NCBI GenBank assembly: GCA_022813625.1 | Contig: JAKLMB010000005.1 | Span: 62,001-126,000, forward strand | Origin: Aaosphaeria pasadenensis | Lineage: Eukaryota; Ascomycota; Dothideomycetes; Pleosporales | Direction: 5' to 3' | Length of the DNA: 64,000 nucleotides | Shown: positions 37,501-49,500 of the stretch, in pieces | How positions within the stretch are numbered: position 1 is the first letter of the stretch | Layout: every line of letters starts with the position of its first letter | Translations under genes and position numbers: made by a program | The notes under the pieces: model-generated | What the model was told of the DNA's origin: nothing | Database searches by the model: none | Seen by the model: only the letters and a program-made list of their open reading frames with translations

Positions 37501-40500
37501 GCATCCCGAACGAATGACCTCACGGGGGTGATCAACAACATGAGAATAAATTGGGCGACTCTCACACCTTCGGTCGTCAGAATGATGCAGCCATCTCAAG
37601 TACCAGGCCTAAAGAGCCTTGTACTGATTGGAGAGGCCATGTCCCAGCAAGATCTTCTCACATGGGCAGAGCGCGTCACCCTTGGAAACGGATACGGCCC
37701 AACCGAATGTAGTGCTATTGCTACAGTCAACATCATGGCACCTTCCACTAAGCCAAATAACTTAGGAAGAGCTGTGACTGCTCGTGGATGGGTGGTATCC
37801 AAAGATAACCACAATGTTCTCGTGCCAATGGGCGCGGTAGGAGAACTTCTGCTTGAGGGCGGTGGCGTCGGCGCAGGCTACCTAAACAATCCAGAGAAGA
37901 CAAGCCAGTCGTTCATCAGCGAGGTTAAATGGTCGTTGGGAGCCCGTGCGGGCGAGCTGAAGTCTCGTAGAATCTATAAAACCGGCGATTTGGTGAAGTA
38001 CAATGAAGACGGCACCCTACTTGTAAGTAATACCCTCCCATGTAGACGCCGGTGCTAAGTCAGATTAGTACCTTGGTCGCAAGGACTCTCAGACAAAGGT
38101 TCGAGGGCAGCGCCTTGAACTTTCAGAAGTTGAACATCACCTCATTGAGGATGTATCGGTTCAAAATGCTTTGGCAGCTGTGCCGACAGCTGGGCCATGT
38201 GCTAAACGCCTTGTTGGTGTTGTGTCATTGCACAATGTTTCAATGACCCAGAACCCAGGTAAACAGTGTCACTGTCATACTAAGCATTCTTTGGCTAATT
38301 TAACAGGCGTTGAACTGCAATTGTTACCTACTGAAACGGCGACATTCAATATTGCTGCAATTCGAGATCGCGTATGCGAGCGATTGCCAGCATATATGGT
38401 CCCCTCGCTATGGATTGCCGTGTCCGCTTTTCCACTTATGCCATCAGGTAAAATGGACCGCAGACGAGTCGTCCAATGGTTGGAGCAGATGGACAAGGAC
38501 ATGTACCGCACCATCTCCACACTTGGCCTTGAAGCGCCAAAGGAAGAAGTCAACACCGTGGAGAGCAAACTGCAGGCCATTTTTGCCAATGTCCTGAATC
38601 TTCCTCCAGAGGACATCCGACTGAATCAGAGCTTCTTGCATCTTGGCGGCGATTCGATTGCCGCAATGCAGGTATCTTCGCAATGTCGAGCTCAGGGACT
38701 TGCAATCACTGTCCAGGACATTATACGTTCGAAGTCGATAGCGGCGTTGGCCTCAAAGGTCTCAGTCTCTCAAGACGACAGTGCGTCAGATGGTAAAACG
38801 CAGGAGCATAATCTGCCTTTTGACTTAACTCCAATTCAGAAGGTCTTTTTCTCTGCTGCGGGAAGTGTGTACAATCACTTCAACCAGAGCGTGGTTCTTC
38901 GTCTCTCACGATCATTCGAGCTGCAAGAGATTGAAGCGGCTTTAGCATCGCTCGTAACTATACATCCAATGCTTCGCGCTCGATTCAGAACAGATGAATC
39001 AAAGACCTGGCGACAACAAATCATCAAAGATATTCCTGGGTCTTTCAGGCTACGCCAGCACACAGTACCGACCGCTTCAAATGATACAATTGGAAAAATC
39101 ACGGATGAGAGCCAAGCTACGCTAGATATCACCACCGGCCCTACATTCTCCGTCGACTTTTTTGAGGTAGACGATACCTTCACCCAAGCTATCGCTCTTG
39201 TCGCTCATCATTTAATCATTGATGTCGTTTCTTGGGGAATTGTCCTCGAAGATCTTCAGAATTTGTTGAATGGTGTCAAACCACCACCTCAAAGTTTGCC
39301 GTTCCATAGTTGGGCTCAGCAACAGTTAGACCAAGCCAAACAAGACACTGCCCGAAAGGTTCTACCCACGCAGGGAATTCCACCAGCTAATTTCGATTAC
39401 TGGGGAATGGATGGAAGACCAAACATCAACTCCGATGTCATTACCGAAGAAATCGAGCTGAGTCCCAAGGATTCTATGCTTCTATTGGGAGCCCATGACG
39501 CTCTTGCAACGGAGCCTCTCGATGTTTTCATCGCTGCTTTGCTCGAGTCTTTCCGCAAGGTGTTCCAAGACCGCTCGAACATCACAATCCACAACGAAGG
39601 TCATGGCCGTGAACCATTTGATATCAAGCAAGATCTTTCCCGCACAATCGGATGGTTTACTACCCTCACTCCGATACATCTTCCTGTGCTAGCCGATGAA
39701 CCTACGGATATCGTAAGCACAATTCGTTGGGTTAAAGACGTCCGTGAAAGAATACCAGACAAGGGACGTCCTTACTTTTCCTACCGATTACTTACACAGG
39801 AAGGCGAGGAACGTTTCGCCGGCCACTGGCCCGCCGAGGTAGTTTTCAATTATCTTGGGCGGATGCAGAATCTTGAACGCAAAGACTCGCTGCTGCAGAA
39901 AATGGACGGAATCACAACATCTGACGTCGGTCCGGATGTTCCTCGCTTCTCTCTATTCGAGGTTACGGCATTGGTGACACAAGGTACCATCAAAATATCG
40001 TTCGGATTCAATCGACATATGAAGCGCCAGGCAGAGATCAAACAGTGGATCTCGCAATGCCGCCAGACTCTAGTGGATGCTGTTGAAGAGCTACTCCAAG
40101 TGCGACCTGAGCCAACACTCAGTGACTTCAAGTTGTTACCCCTCTCCTACAACGGGGTATCGAAACTAAACACAGTTCTTCCAACTGGAACAACCATCAA
40201 TGACATCGAAGACATTTATCCAGCTTCGCCAATGCAACAGGGTATATTGCTTTCTCAACTAAAGCACCCCGAATTTTATGCATACTACTGTATTTTTGAA
40301 GTTCGGTCAACAATTCCTGGAAAACCAGTCAACCCCCGCAAGATTGCAGAAGCATGGCAAATTGTCGTGCACCGCCATCCAGCTTTGCGAACAGTATTCA
40401 TCGAGAGCCTATCCAAAACCGGGTTGATGGATCAGATTGTTTTCAAAGACCGAGCAGGTCGTATTTCGTGGATCTTGGATTGTGACGATCATAATGCTGC

Positions 40501-43500
40501 GGAGATTCTACGATCACAGCAGGCTGTAGATTATCGGGAGTTCAACGCCCCTCATCGCTTAACAATCTGCAAAACCGTGAGCGATAGCGTATGGGTCAGA
40601 CTCGAGATGAGCCATGCCATCTGCGATGGTAGCTCGATACCAAACATTCTTGGCGACCTGGCTCGAGCCTACGAAGGCAAAATTTCCCGCGCAGATGCCG
40701 GTCCTCTGTACAGTGACTTTATTGCTCACATCCTGTCGAGCTCTCGAGATGTTGATGTGAGCTATTGGAAGTCGTATCTGTCAGGTGTTGAGCCTTGTTT
40801 CTTCCCTACACTACAAGATTCTCAGCCAGAACCTCATGAGCTCGGATCTTACGAAGTTCATCTCTCCAACGCTTCTGCACTCCAAGCCTTCTGTAAGAAG
40901 CAGGGAGTCACGCTTTCGAACGTGTTGCAGCTTGCATGGACGCTGGTTTTGCACTGTTACGTTGGAGCTTCTGATATTTCCTTCGGAGTTGTATCCTCGG
41001 GCCGCGACATCCCAGTCCGCAATATCGAAGAGGCAGCTGGATGTTTCGTCAATATGATGATCTGTAGGCTCACCTTTACTGATGATACCAGAATTCAGGT
41101 ATTGTTAGAGAAACTCCAGAATGACTCTGTCGATGCATTGGCCCATCAAAGCTGCTCCCTGGCAGATGTACAACACGAACTTCAGCTTCCATCCTTATTT
41201 AACACTGTGTTTACTTTCCAGCGACGTCAACTTGCGAGGGATCCTGAAAAGACTGCCCTCGTATATGAGAATGTTGAAGCTGCTGATCCTGGAGAATACC
41301 ATATCACGGTGAATGCGGATGTTTCTGATGAGGGTACGACAGTCGACTTTGGCTTTTGGAAGGACAAGGTCTGCCCCTCGCATGCGGAGAATATGGTTCA
41401 AACGTTTGAAAAGGTTCTTTCAGATATTGTCACAAATACAGATAAGAACTTAACTATAGGGGAGCTGGAAATGTGCACAGAAGGAAGCCTGCATAAGATC
41501 ATGGAGTGGAATAGCGAAATTCCCGCTCCTGTTCGCAGATGTGTGCATGATCTGGTCTCAGAACAAGCTCTGCTCCGCCCCCGATCTGCGAAGGCCGTTG
41601 AAGGCTGGGACGGGACCTTTACCTACCAAGAGTTTGATGAAGTGACGAATCGATTGGCGATCCATCTCAACAACCTTGGTGTCACCACCGAAACCTTCGT
41701 CCCGATTCTATTCGAGAAGTCATCATGGGCCATCGTATCGATGATTGCAATCATGAAAGCCGGTGGCGCTTACGTTCCTCTTGATCCAAAGCATCCACCT
41801 GGGCGACTTCGCCAACTCATCGGCGACGTGGGCGCGAAAGTTGTTCTCTGCTCGAGAAATTATCATCCGCGAGCGAGTGAGGTCGCTCACAGTGCAGTGA
41901 TTGTTGACAGAATGGCGATCAACAAACTCCCCTTATCCAAGGGATTGAAGGCGCATTCAAACATTACACCGGATAATGCTGCATACTGCCTCTTCACCTC
42001 AGGCACAACGGGAGCCCCCAAGGGTACAATAATCCCGCACCAGTCTTTCTGTACCAGCGCTGCCTCGTTCACCCGAATCATGAGCATAGATTCAACATCT
42101 CGGACCTACCAATTCGCGAGCTATACCTTTGATGCCAGTTGTGCTGAGATTCTAGCAGCGCTCACTGTTGGAGCAACAGTCTGCGTTCCTAGCGAGGATG
42201 ACAGAATAAATGATCCCGCTGGCTCGATGAACAAGCTCAAAGCTACTTGGTCTTTCCTCACCCCATCAGTTCTTGGTACCATGAATCCGAAGAGACTACC
42301 TCACTTGAAAACATTGGTGTCAGGTGGAGAAGCAGTCCCAGCCCCTATCATCACGAAGTGGGCTCCCACCACGAATTTCATCAACGGTATGTATTTTGAA
42401 CTTATGATTTGCGCGTGGTTCTAACTATGATCAGGCTACGGTCCTACTGAGACCACTGTTTTCGCGAGTGCTGGCACGAAGTCAACCCTGGATAACGTCA
42501 TCCTCAATACTGATCCTGCCAATATTGGTATTCCTTCAGGCTGTCGCTTCTGGATTGTACATCCACGCAATCATGACAAATTGATGCCGCTAGGAAGTGC
42601 GGGAGAACTAGTCATCGAAGGACACACTGCTGCGCGCGGGTATCTTGGTGACCCAGTGAAAACTGCAAAGGTGTTCATTCGAAATCCCGCATGGACAGCA
42701 AGTCTTCCTACCAACGAAGGCTTTTACACCACATCTATGTATAAGTCTGGTGATCTTGCTCGACAGAATCCAGATGGTAGTATTCAATTCGTCGGTCGCA
42801 AAGATACTCAGATCAAATTGAATGGACAGAGAATCGAACTGGGAGAGATAGAGTTTCACGTCAAGAACACGTTGCCGGAAGGCGTACAGTCTGCAGTAGA
42901 ACTAGTAGCCCCGGCGAGCCGCTCCTCCGCAAAAGCATTGGCTGTCTTCTTTGCATTGGATGGGGAAAATCGACGAGACATGGCGAACGCAATTCAGCCC
43001 GCCTCATCTGAGCAACCCGCTGCTGACGATTTGCTGCTGCCTCTATCAGATGACCTGCGAGATCTTTGCAAGGCTACTGAAAATGGAATAGCCAATGTAT
43101 TGCCTAGATACATGATTCCTTCGATTTTCTTCCCGATTACCCAGATGCCGTGGACATCAGCTGGCAAACTGGATCGGAACCGCCTTCGAACGCTTGTCCA
43201 GAATCTCACCAAAGAAACCCTAGCGCCGTATAGGCTGGCAAGCGCAGGGAACAAGAGGAAGCCGGCAACTGAGGCCGAAAAGAAACTCCAGAAGCTTGTG
43301 TGTACAGTTCTCAACTTATCAGCTTCGGCTGTTGGAGCAGACGATAGTTTTATTGTAAGGTTCGAACTCTGAATTCTCATGATATCGACTAACAGACCTC
43401 AGCGCCTTGGTGGTGACTCTGTAGCTGCCATGCGTCTTGTTGCAGCTGCACAGGCGGAGCGCCTTGAACTCTCCGTCATCGATGTATTCAACAGCCCCAA

Positions 43501-46500
43501 GATCTCCGATTTAGCAGCCAAGTGTGGATCATCAGGACAGAGCGTCAAGATCGACAAAGTCATTGATGCATTTGAATTGTTGGGTTCAACCTTTCCTAGG
43601 GGCGAGATGATCAGCGAACTAGCATCTCAATGCCGTGTTCATCAAAACACTATCCAAGATGCATATCCCGCAAGTCCGTTGCAGGAAGCATTTGTCACGT
43701 TATCAGTCAAACAACCAGGTGCTTACGTCGCGCAACATGTTCTCGAGCTCTCGCCATCCATCGACATTACCAAATTCAAGGCTGCATGGGACAAAGCAGT
43801 GCAAGAAATAGATCTCCTACGTACGCGTATTACTCAAACACAGACGGGAAGCTTCGTACAGGTGGTATTGGTGGAAGATCCCATCTCCTGGAACGAATCT
43901 GTATCTCTCGAGCAGGTTGAAGGGGTTACAAACCAGGTCCCGTCACATGTTGGTGGCCAATTGTCAGCCTACAGTATCGTTAAAACTGAGCACAACGAGT
44001 GCTACTTCGTCTGGACCCTCCATCATGCGCTATATGATGGTTGGAGCCTTCCTTTCATGCTACAAAGAGTTGAACAGATTTACCAGCAAGGTCTCTGCAA
44101 TCTTCCAAAGGTATCCTATAGCAGGTTCATCAAATACCTGCAAGACGCGAACGGTGAAGCTTCGGCGAGATTTTGGAAGGATAACCTGGCAGGCTCTTCT
44201 CCCTATCAGTTTCCACAGCGTTCGCATGCGTCGGGGCCAGACACTACACCGAATGGACAAGTCCTGCAGCACACCGCCACGCTACCCCATCAGCGGCCAT
44301 CTGATATTACTGCGTCAACAATCGTGCGAGCAGCTTGGGCTCTTCTTTTGGCCACATACACAGGAAGCGAGGATGTCGTTTATGGTGAGACTATCACTGG
44401 CCGCGATATCGCCGTGCCTGGGGTCACTGAAATATGTGGACCTACCCTGACAACGGTCCCAGCCCGTGTCAAGGTCGACCCGTCAATGACAACTCTGGCT
44501 TTGCTACAAAGCATAGCCCGAAATTCAACAGACCGCATTCCCCATCAGCACGTCGGGCTGTCGGAAATCAAGCGTATTGACCAGGACACTTCTGCTGCTT
44601 GTGATTTCCAGAACCTGCTTGCAATCCAGACAGGCGGCCAGGAACCGGAAAGTTCTATGTGGAAGTTCCACAATAACGGCATCCAAACAAATTACTTCAC
44701 CTATCCACTGGTCGTTGAATGCAAGGTGACATCTTCCAATGTGGAGATCACGGCTTACTATGATGCCAACACAATTTCATCGTGGCAGACCGAACGATTC
44801 ATCTACCAGTTCGGTTCCATTCTTGGGCAACTCACTCTGGCTAATTCAGTTAGCGATGTACGTGTGATGAGCGACCAAGATGTCCAGCTACTACGTGACT
44901 GGAATTCAAAAGAGCCAGTAGTCGTCGAAAAGACCATCCATGAAATATTCTTGCAACAGGCAAGGACTAGGCCACACGAAGTTGCTGTGTCCGCTTTTGA
45001 CGGCGATTTTACCTACTCCGAGCTCTGTGATCATGCTTCAGGCTTAGCACAGGAGCTCATCAAGATGGGTGCAGGTCCCGAAAAGATGGTTCCATTGTGC
45101 GTCGACAAATCAAAATGGGCAGTTGTGGCAATCATGGGGATTCTGATCAGTGGTGCTGCTTATGTACCGCTCTCTCCCGAGCATCCAGCGATACGACATC
45201 GCCAAATCATCCAGGACTGCAACGCATCGATCATCCTTTGTTCTACCATCTATGAGCAAAATTTCAAAAACGTAGTAGAAAGAGTTCTTCCCGTGAGCGA
45301 GGCATCAATTCGACAACTTCCAATCCGGCAAGGTACAATTCCCTTGCGTGGCAAGCCCCAAAACATATGCTACGTGCTATACACATCAGGCAGCACAGGA
45401 TTGCCTAAAGGTGTTGTCATTGAGCATCGAGCCATTGCTTCAAGTTCTGCTGCCATATGTAAGGCACTTCACATCCACCCATCATCTCGCGTCTTCCAGT
45501 TTGGATCCTTTGTCTTTGACGCATCTGTCATGGAGATCCTCACATCGTTGACATGCGGCGCTACTGTCTGTATCCCATCAGAAGAGGAGCGCACTACCGA
45601 CATTACTTCCGCGATCAATCGCCTGAAGGCTAGTTGGACATGCCTCACCCCATCTGTGGCAAATGTCATCGATTGCCCAGAGGCAGTTCCTACATTGAAG
45701 ACATTTGCTTCTGGAGCCGAAGCTCTCACACCAGAAACAATCAAAAAGTGGGCTTCTGGACTGGACCTTTTGAATGCATACGGCCCAACTGAGGGATCTG
45801 TTGTTGCCGTTGCTAACGAAAATGTGTCCGAGCAGCGAGGCAGCTCCAATATCGGACATGCACTCAGCAGCGGTAGATCCTGGATCGTCGATCCTAACGA
45901 TCCTAACAAGTTGGCACCAGTCGGTGCAGTTGGAGAGCTGTGTATCGAAGGACCACTTCTCGCGAGGGGATATTTGAACAACCGAGTCAAAACCGCAGAG
46001 TCTTTCATCTATAATCCTCGGTTCGCCAAGGCCTTTTTGCCATTGAACGCAGACATGCGCATCTACCGCACTGGAGATCTAGCACAGTACGCATCAGATG
46101 GTTCTCTATGTTACATCGGCCGCAAAGACAATCAAGTGAAGCTAGCAGGCCAACGTATGGAACTTGGAGAAATAGAACACCACTTGCAATCGGACAAGGC
46201 TGTCAAACAGGCTGTGGTACTTATGCCAAAGGCTGGACCGGGCAAGAAGAAACTCACTGCAATCCTCAGCCTTCACACAACTTCGCAACCCGAGACTAAT
46301 GGTTCGCCATGGAACATATCATTGGCAGATCCGAAGACCCTAAAGCAAATCAGTCAGGCAAGAACGAGACTGAGCGACTTGGTCCCCTCGTATATGGTGC
46401 CAACTGTGTGGACCGCGGTGCACAAGATACCGACCTTGGCTTCAGCTAAGCTTGACAGGAAGCAGGCTGTCTCCTGGTTGGAGAATATGGACGACACTCA

Positions 46501-49500
46501 ATATCGCGAGATAATAGATTCAGAGAGTGCTTCCGAGCCAATGATACCTGCGTCTGCTACTGCAAAGAAACTTCAGTCAATTTGGGCCAAGACGCTGAAT
46601 GTTCCTATTGGGACTGTCAAACTGAATAAATCATGGCTCTGTAAGTAAATCATTCTATTTCATGATGCAAGAAACTGATGTTGTATCTAGCTCTTGGCGG
46701 TGACTCGATCACTGCAATGCAACTACTTGCCCGTTCAAGAAAGGAGGGGATCAATCTTTCATTGAACCAAGTCCTTCGCAGTAAATCCCTGGCTACGCTT
46801 GCAGAGTCAATTACTGAGGCCGGCCTTAGTTCAGTTGAGGGAACTGAGAAGTACGATGAGCCATTCGAACTTTCTCCGATCCAGAATTTCTATTTCAAAT
46901 CCATTGGAGACGAAAAGGACTCTCACTTCAACCAATCCTTTACACTGCAACTTTCAAGAAATGTCGATAGTGGACTTCTCAAGAGTGTCACTGAGAAAAT
47001 TGTAAAGCGACATGCAATGCTTCGTGCTCGTTTCTCAAAGAACGCTGCAGGAGATTGGGTACAGACCATCCCAAGCACCGTCGATGGAACGTACAGCCTG
47101 GACATCCATCAGGTCAACGACTTGGCCGATGTTGTTTCAATGATATCGTCCGTCCAAAAGTCCCTCGATATTGTTCAAGGGCCGCTGTTTGCAGTTCAGA
47201 TGTTCAATACTAAAAATGATGGACAAATACTCTTCATCGTTGCTCACCATCTAGTCGTCGATGTTGTTTCCTGGCGCGTCATTCTTGATGATTTTGAAGA
47301 GTGCCTGAGATCTACCTCCACGACACTTCAGAGCGCACTTCCTTTCCAATATTGGGTTCAAAGACAAGCGTCGCATGCGAGAGACCCTGCTCAGATAGAA
47401 TCTGTCAAGAAACAGAGACTAGAAGTCGAACCGGCCAATATCGCCTTCTGGGGTTTGGATAAGCGCCGCAACGTCTATGGCGACGTGGAACGGGACTCAT
47501 TCTCGATCACTGGCTCAATTGCGGAGAAGGCGTTAAATAATCATCAAGCGCTGAGGACCGATGTCGTAGACATTTTTGTGTCTGCCATCATTCATTCCTT
47601 CTCCCGTATTTTCATCAACCGGCGTGTCCCAACCGTCTTCAATGAGACGCACGGCCGCGAAACCTGGGAAATGAGCAATCTCGATCTCTCTAGGACCGTT
47701 GGTTGGTTCACCACGATGTATCCTGTCACAATTTCCATTTCTGAAGAGGAGGATGATGTGGTGCAGACTGTACGAAAAGTGAAGGACCTAAGACGAAAAA
47801 TTGTCGACAACGGACGCCCCTACTATGCTCATCGATATCTTACCAGCGACGGCAAGGAACGTTTTGCCCAACATGAACCGATAGAGATTCTGTTCAATTA
47901 CCTTGGCAAGATGCAACAGCTTGAAGCTGAAGACTCTCTCTTCAAACCCCTGAAGTTTACCGAAGAGCAAGAGGCTGAAATGTCTGATTTGGGCATAAAG
48001 ACTACGCGTCCTGCTTTGTTCGAAATTTCTGCAGCAGTCGCTCAGGGTGAAATTACCTTCAATTTCATGTACAACCGCTGGATGAAGAACCAAAAGGGAA
48101 TTCGCCGCTGGATTGCTGAATGTCAACGCACACTGGAGGAAATTGTTTCCGATCTAGGAGACATTGACAATCCTCAGCCGACAATTTCGGACTTCCCATT
48201 GTTGCCATTGGAATCATACGACAGGCTTAGCAAGGTCATCAAGTCCATCTCCAACGCAGGTATCAGCTCTTATGGCCAAGTTGAAGATATCTACCCCTGC
48301 GCATCTATGCAAGAGGGAATGATCCTAAGCCAAATCAAAGACCCAGAGTCATACCTATCGTATTCTGCGTTCGAAATCAAGTCCAAGCATGGCAAGGTGG
48401 AAGCATCCCGAGTTGCATCTGCATGGCAGAAGGTCGTCGACCGCCATCCTGCTTTGCGTACGTCATTCGTTGACAGTGTCTGCAAAGGTGGCGTTTTTGA
48501 TCAGATTGTCATCAAATCTCCCGACAGTGGCGTCGTCACATACTCCTGCAAGGACTCCGAGCTGATGAACAAGCTGAAGAGCATCAAGTACAGGGACCTC
48601 AACGGGGCCAAGAAGCCGCGTTTGCCTCATCAATTTGCCATCATCCAGACAACTTCTGGCAAAACATTTGTAAAGATGGAAATCAACCACGCAGTCATAG
48701 ACGGTGGATCGCACGCTGTTATTCGTCGCGACCTTGAAGATGCGTATGAGGGACGACTAGCAGAAGCTGAGGGCCCACTCTACAGCGATTACATCAAGTA
48801 CATACGCAGCCAGCCCGCAGAAAAGGCGATACAGTACTGGAAGGACCAACTGCGTGGGCTTCAGCCATGCTACTTCCCTATAACCCCACAACACTCATCG
48901 AAACAGAGGGAGCTGCATTCGTTGTATCTCAAGTTCGATCGATTCTCAGAGCTTCATGCGATTGCAGAGAGGAACAGTGTCACTCTGTCCAACATTATGC
49001 TTGCTGCTTGGTCGATGGTGCTCCGAACCTTCACGGGATCCTCTGACGTCTGCTATGGATATCTCACATCTGGAAGGAATATACCCGTTGAAAACATCCA
49101 AAATGCCGTAGGAGCTTTCATCAATATGTTGGTCTCGCGCACACAACTGTCAAGGGGCCAATCTCTTCTGGAGATCTTCCAGAAAGTCCAGAACGATTTC
49201 ATTGAGAGCATTCCGCATCAACATTGCTCTCTTGCTCAGTTCCAGCATGATCTTGGCCTTTCTGGAAAGGCACTATTCAACACTGCAGTCTCTGTACAAA
49301 ACCAGGGGGCCGCCATCTCGAACGATGGCGTGGACTCGAGCGTGGAATTTGACATGTTGGACGTACATGATCCAAGTGAATTTGCCATTACGGTAAACAT
49401 TGATACAAGTCGCAATGACGAAGGCGTACGCTTCGCATATTGGACGGACTCAGTATCAGATGATGTTGCCAACAATATCTCCGTGACAATGGCTAAGATA

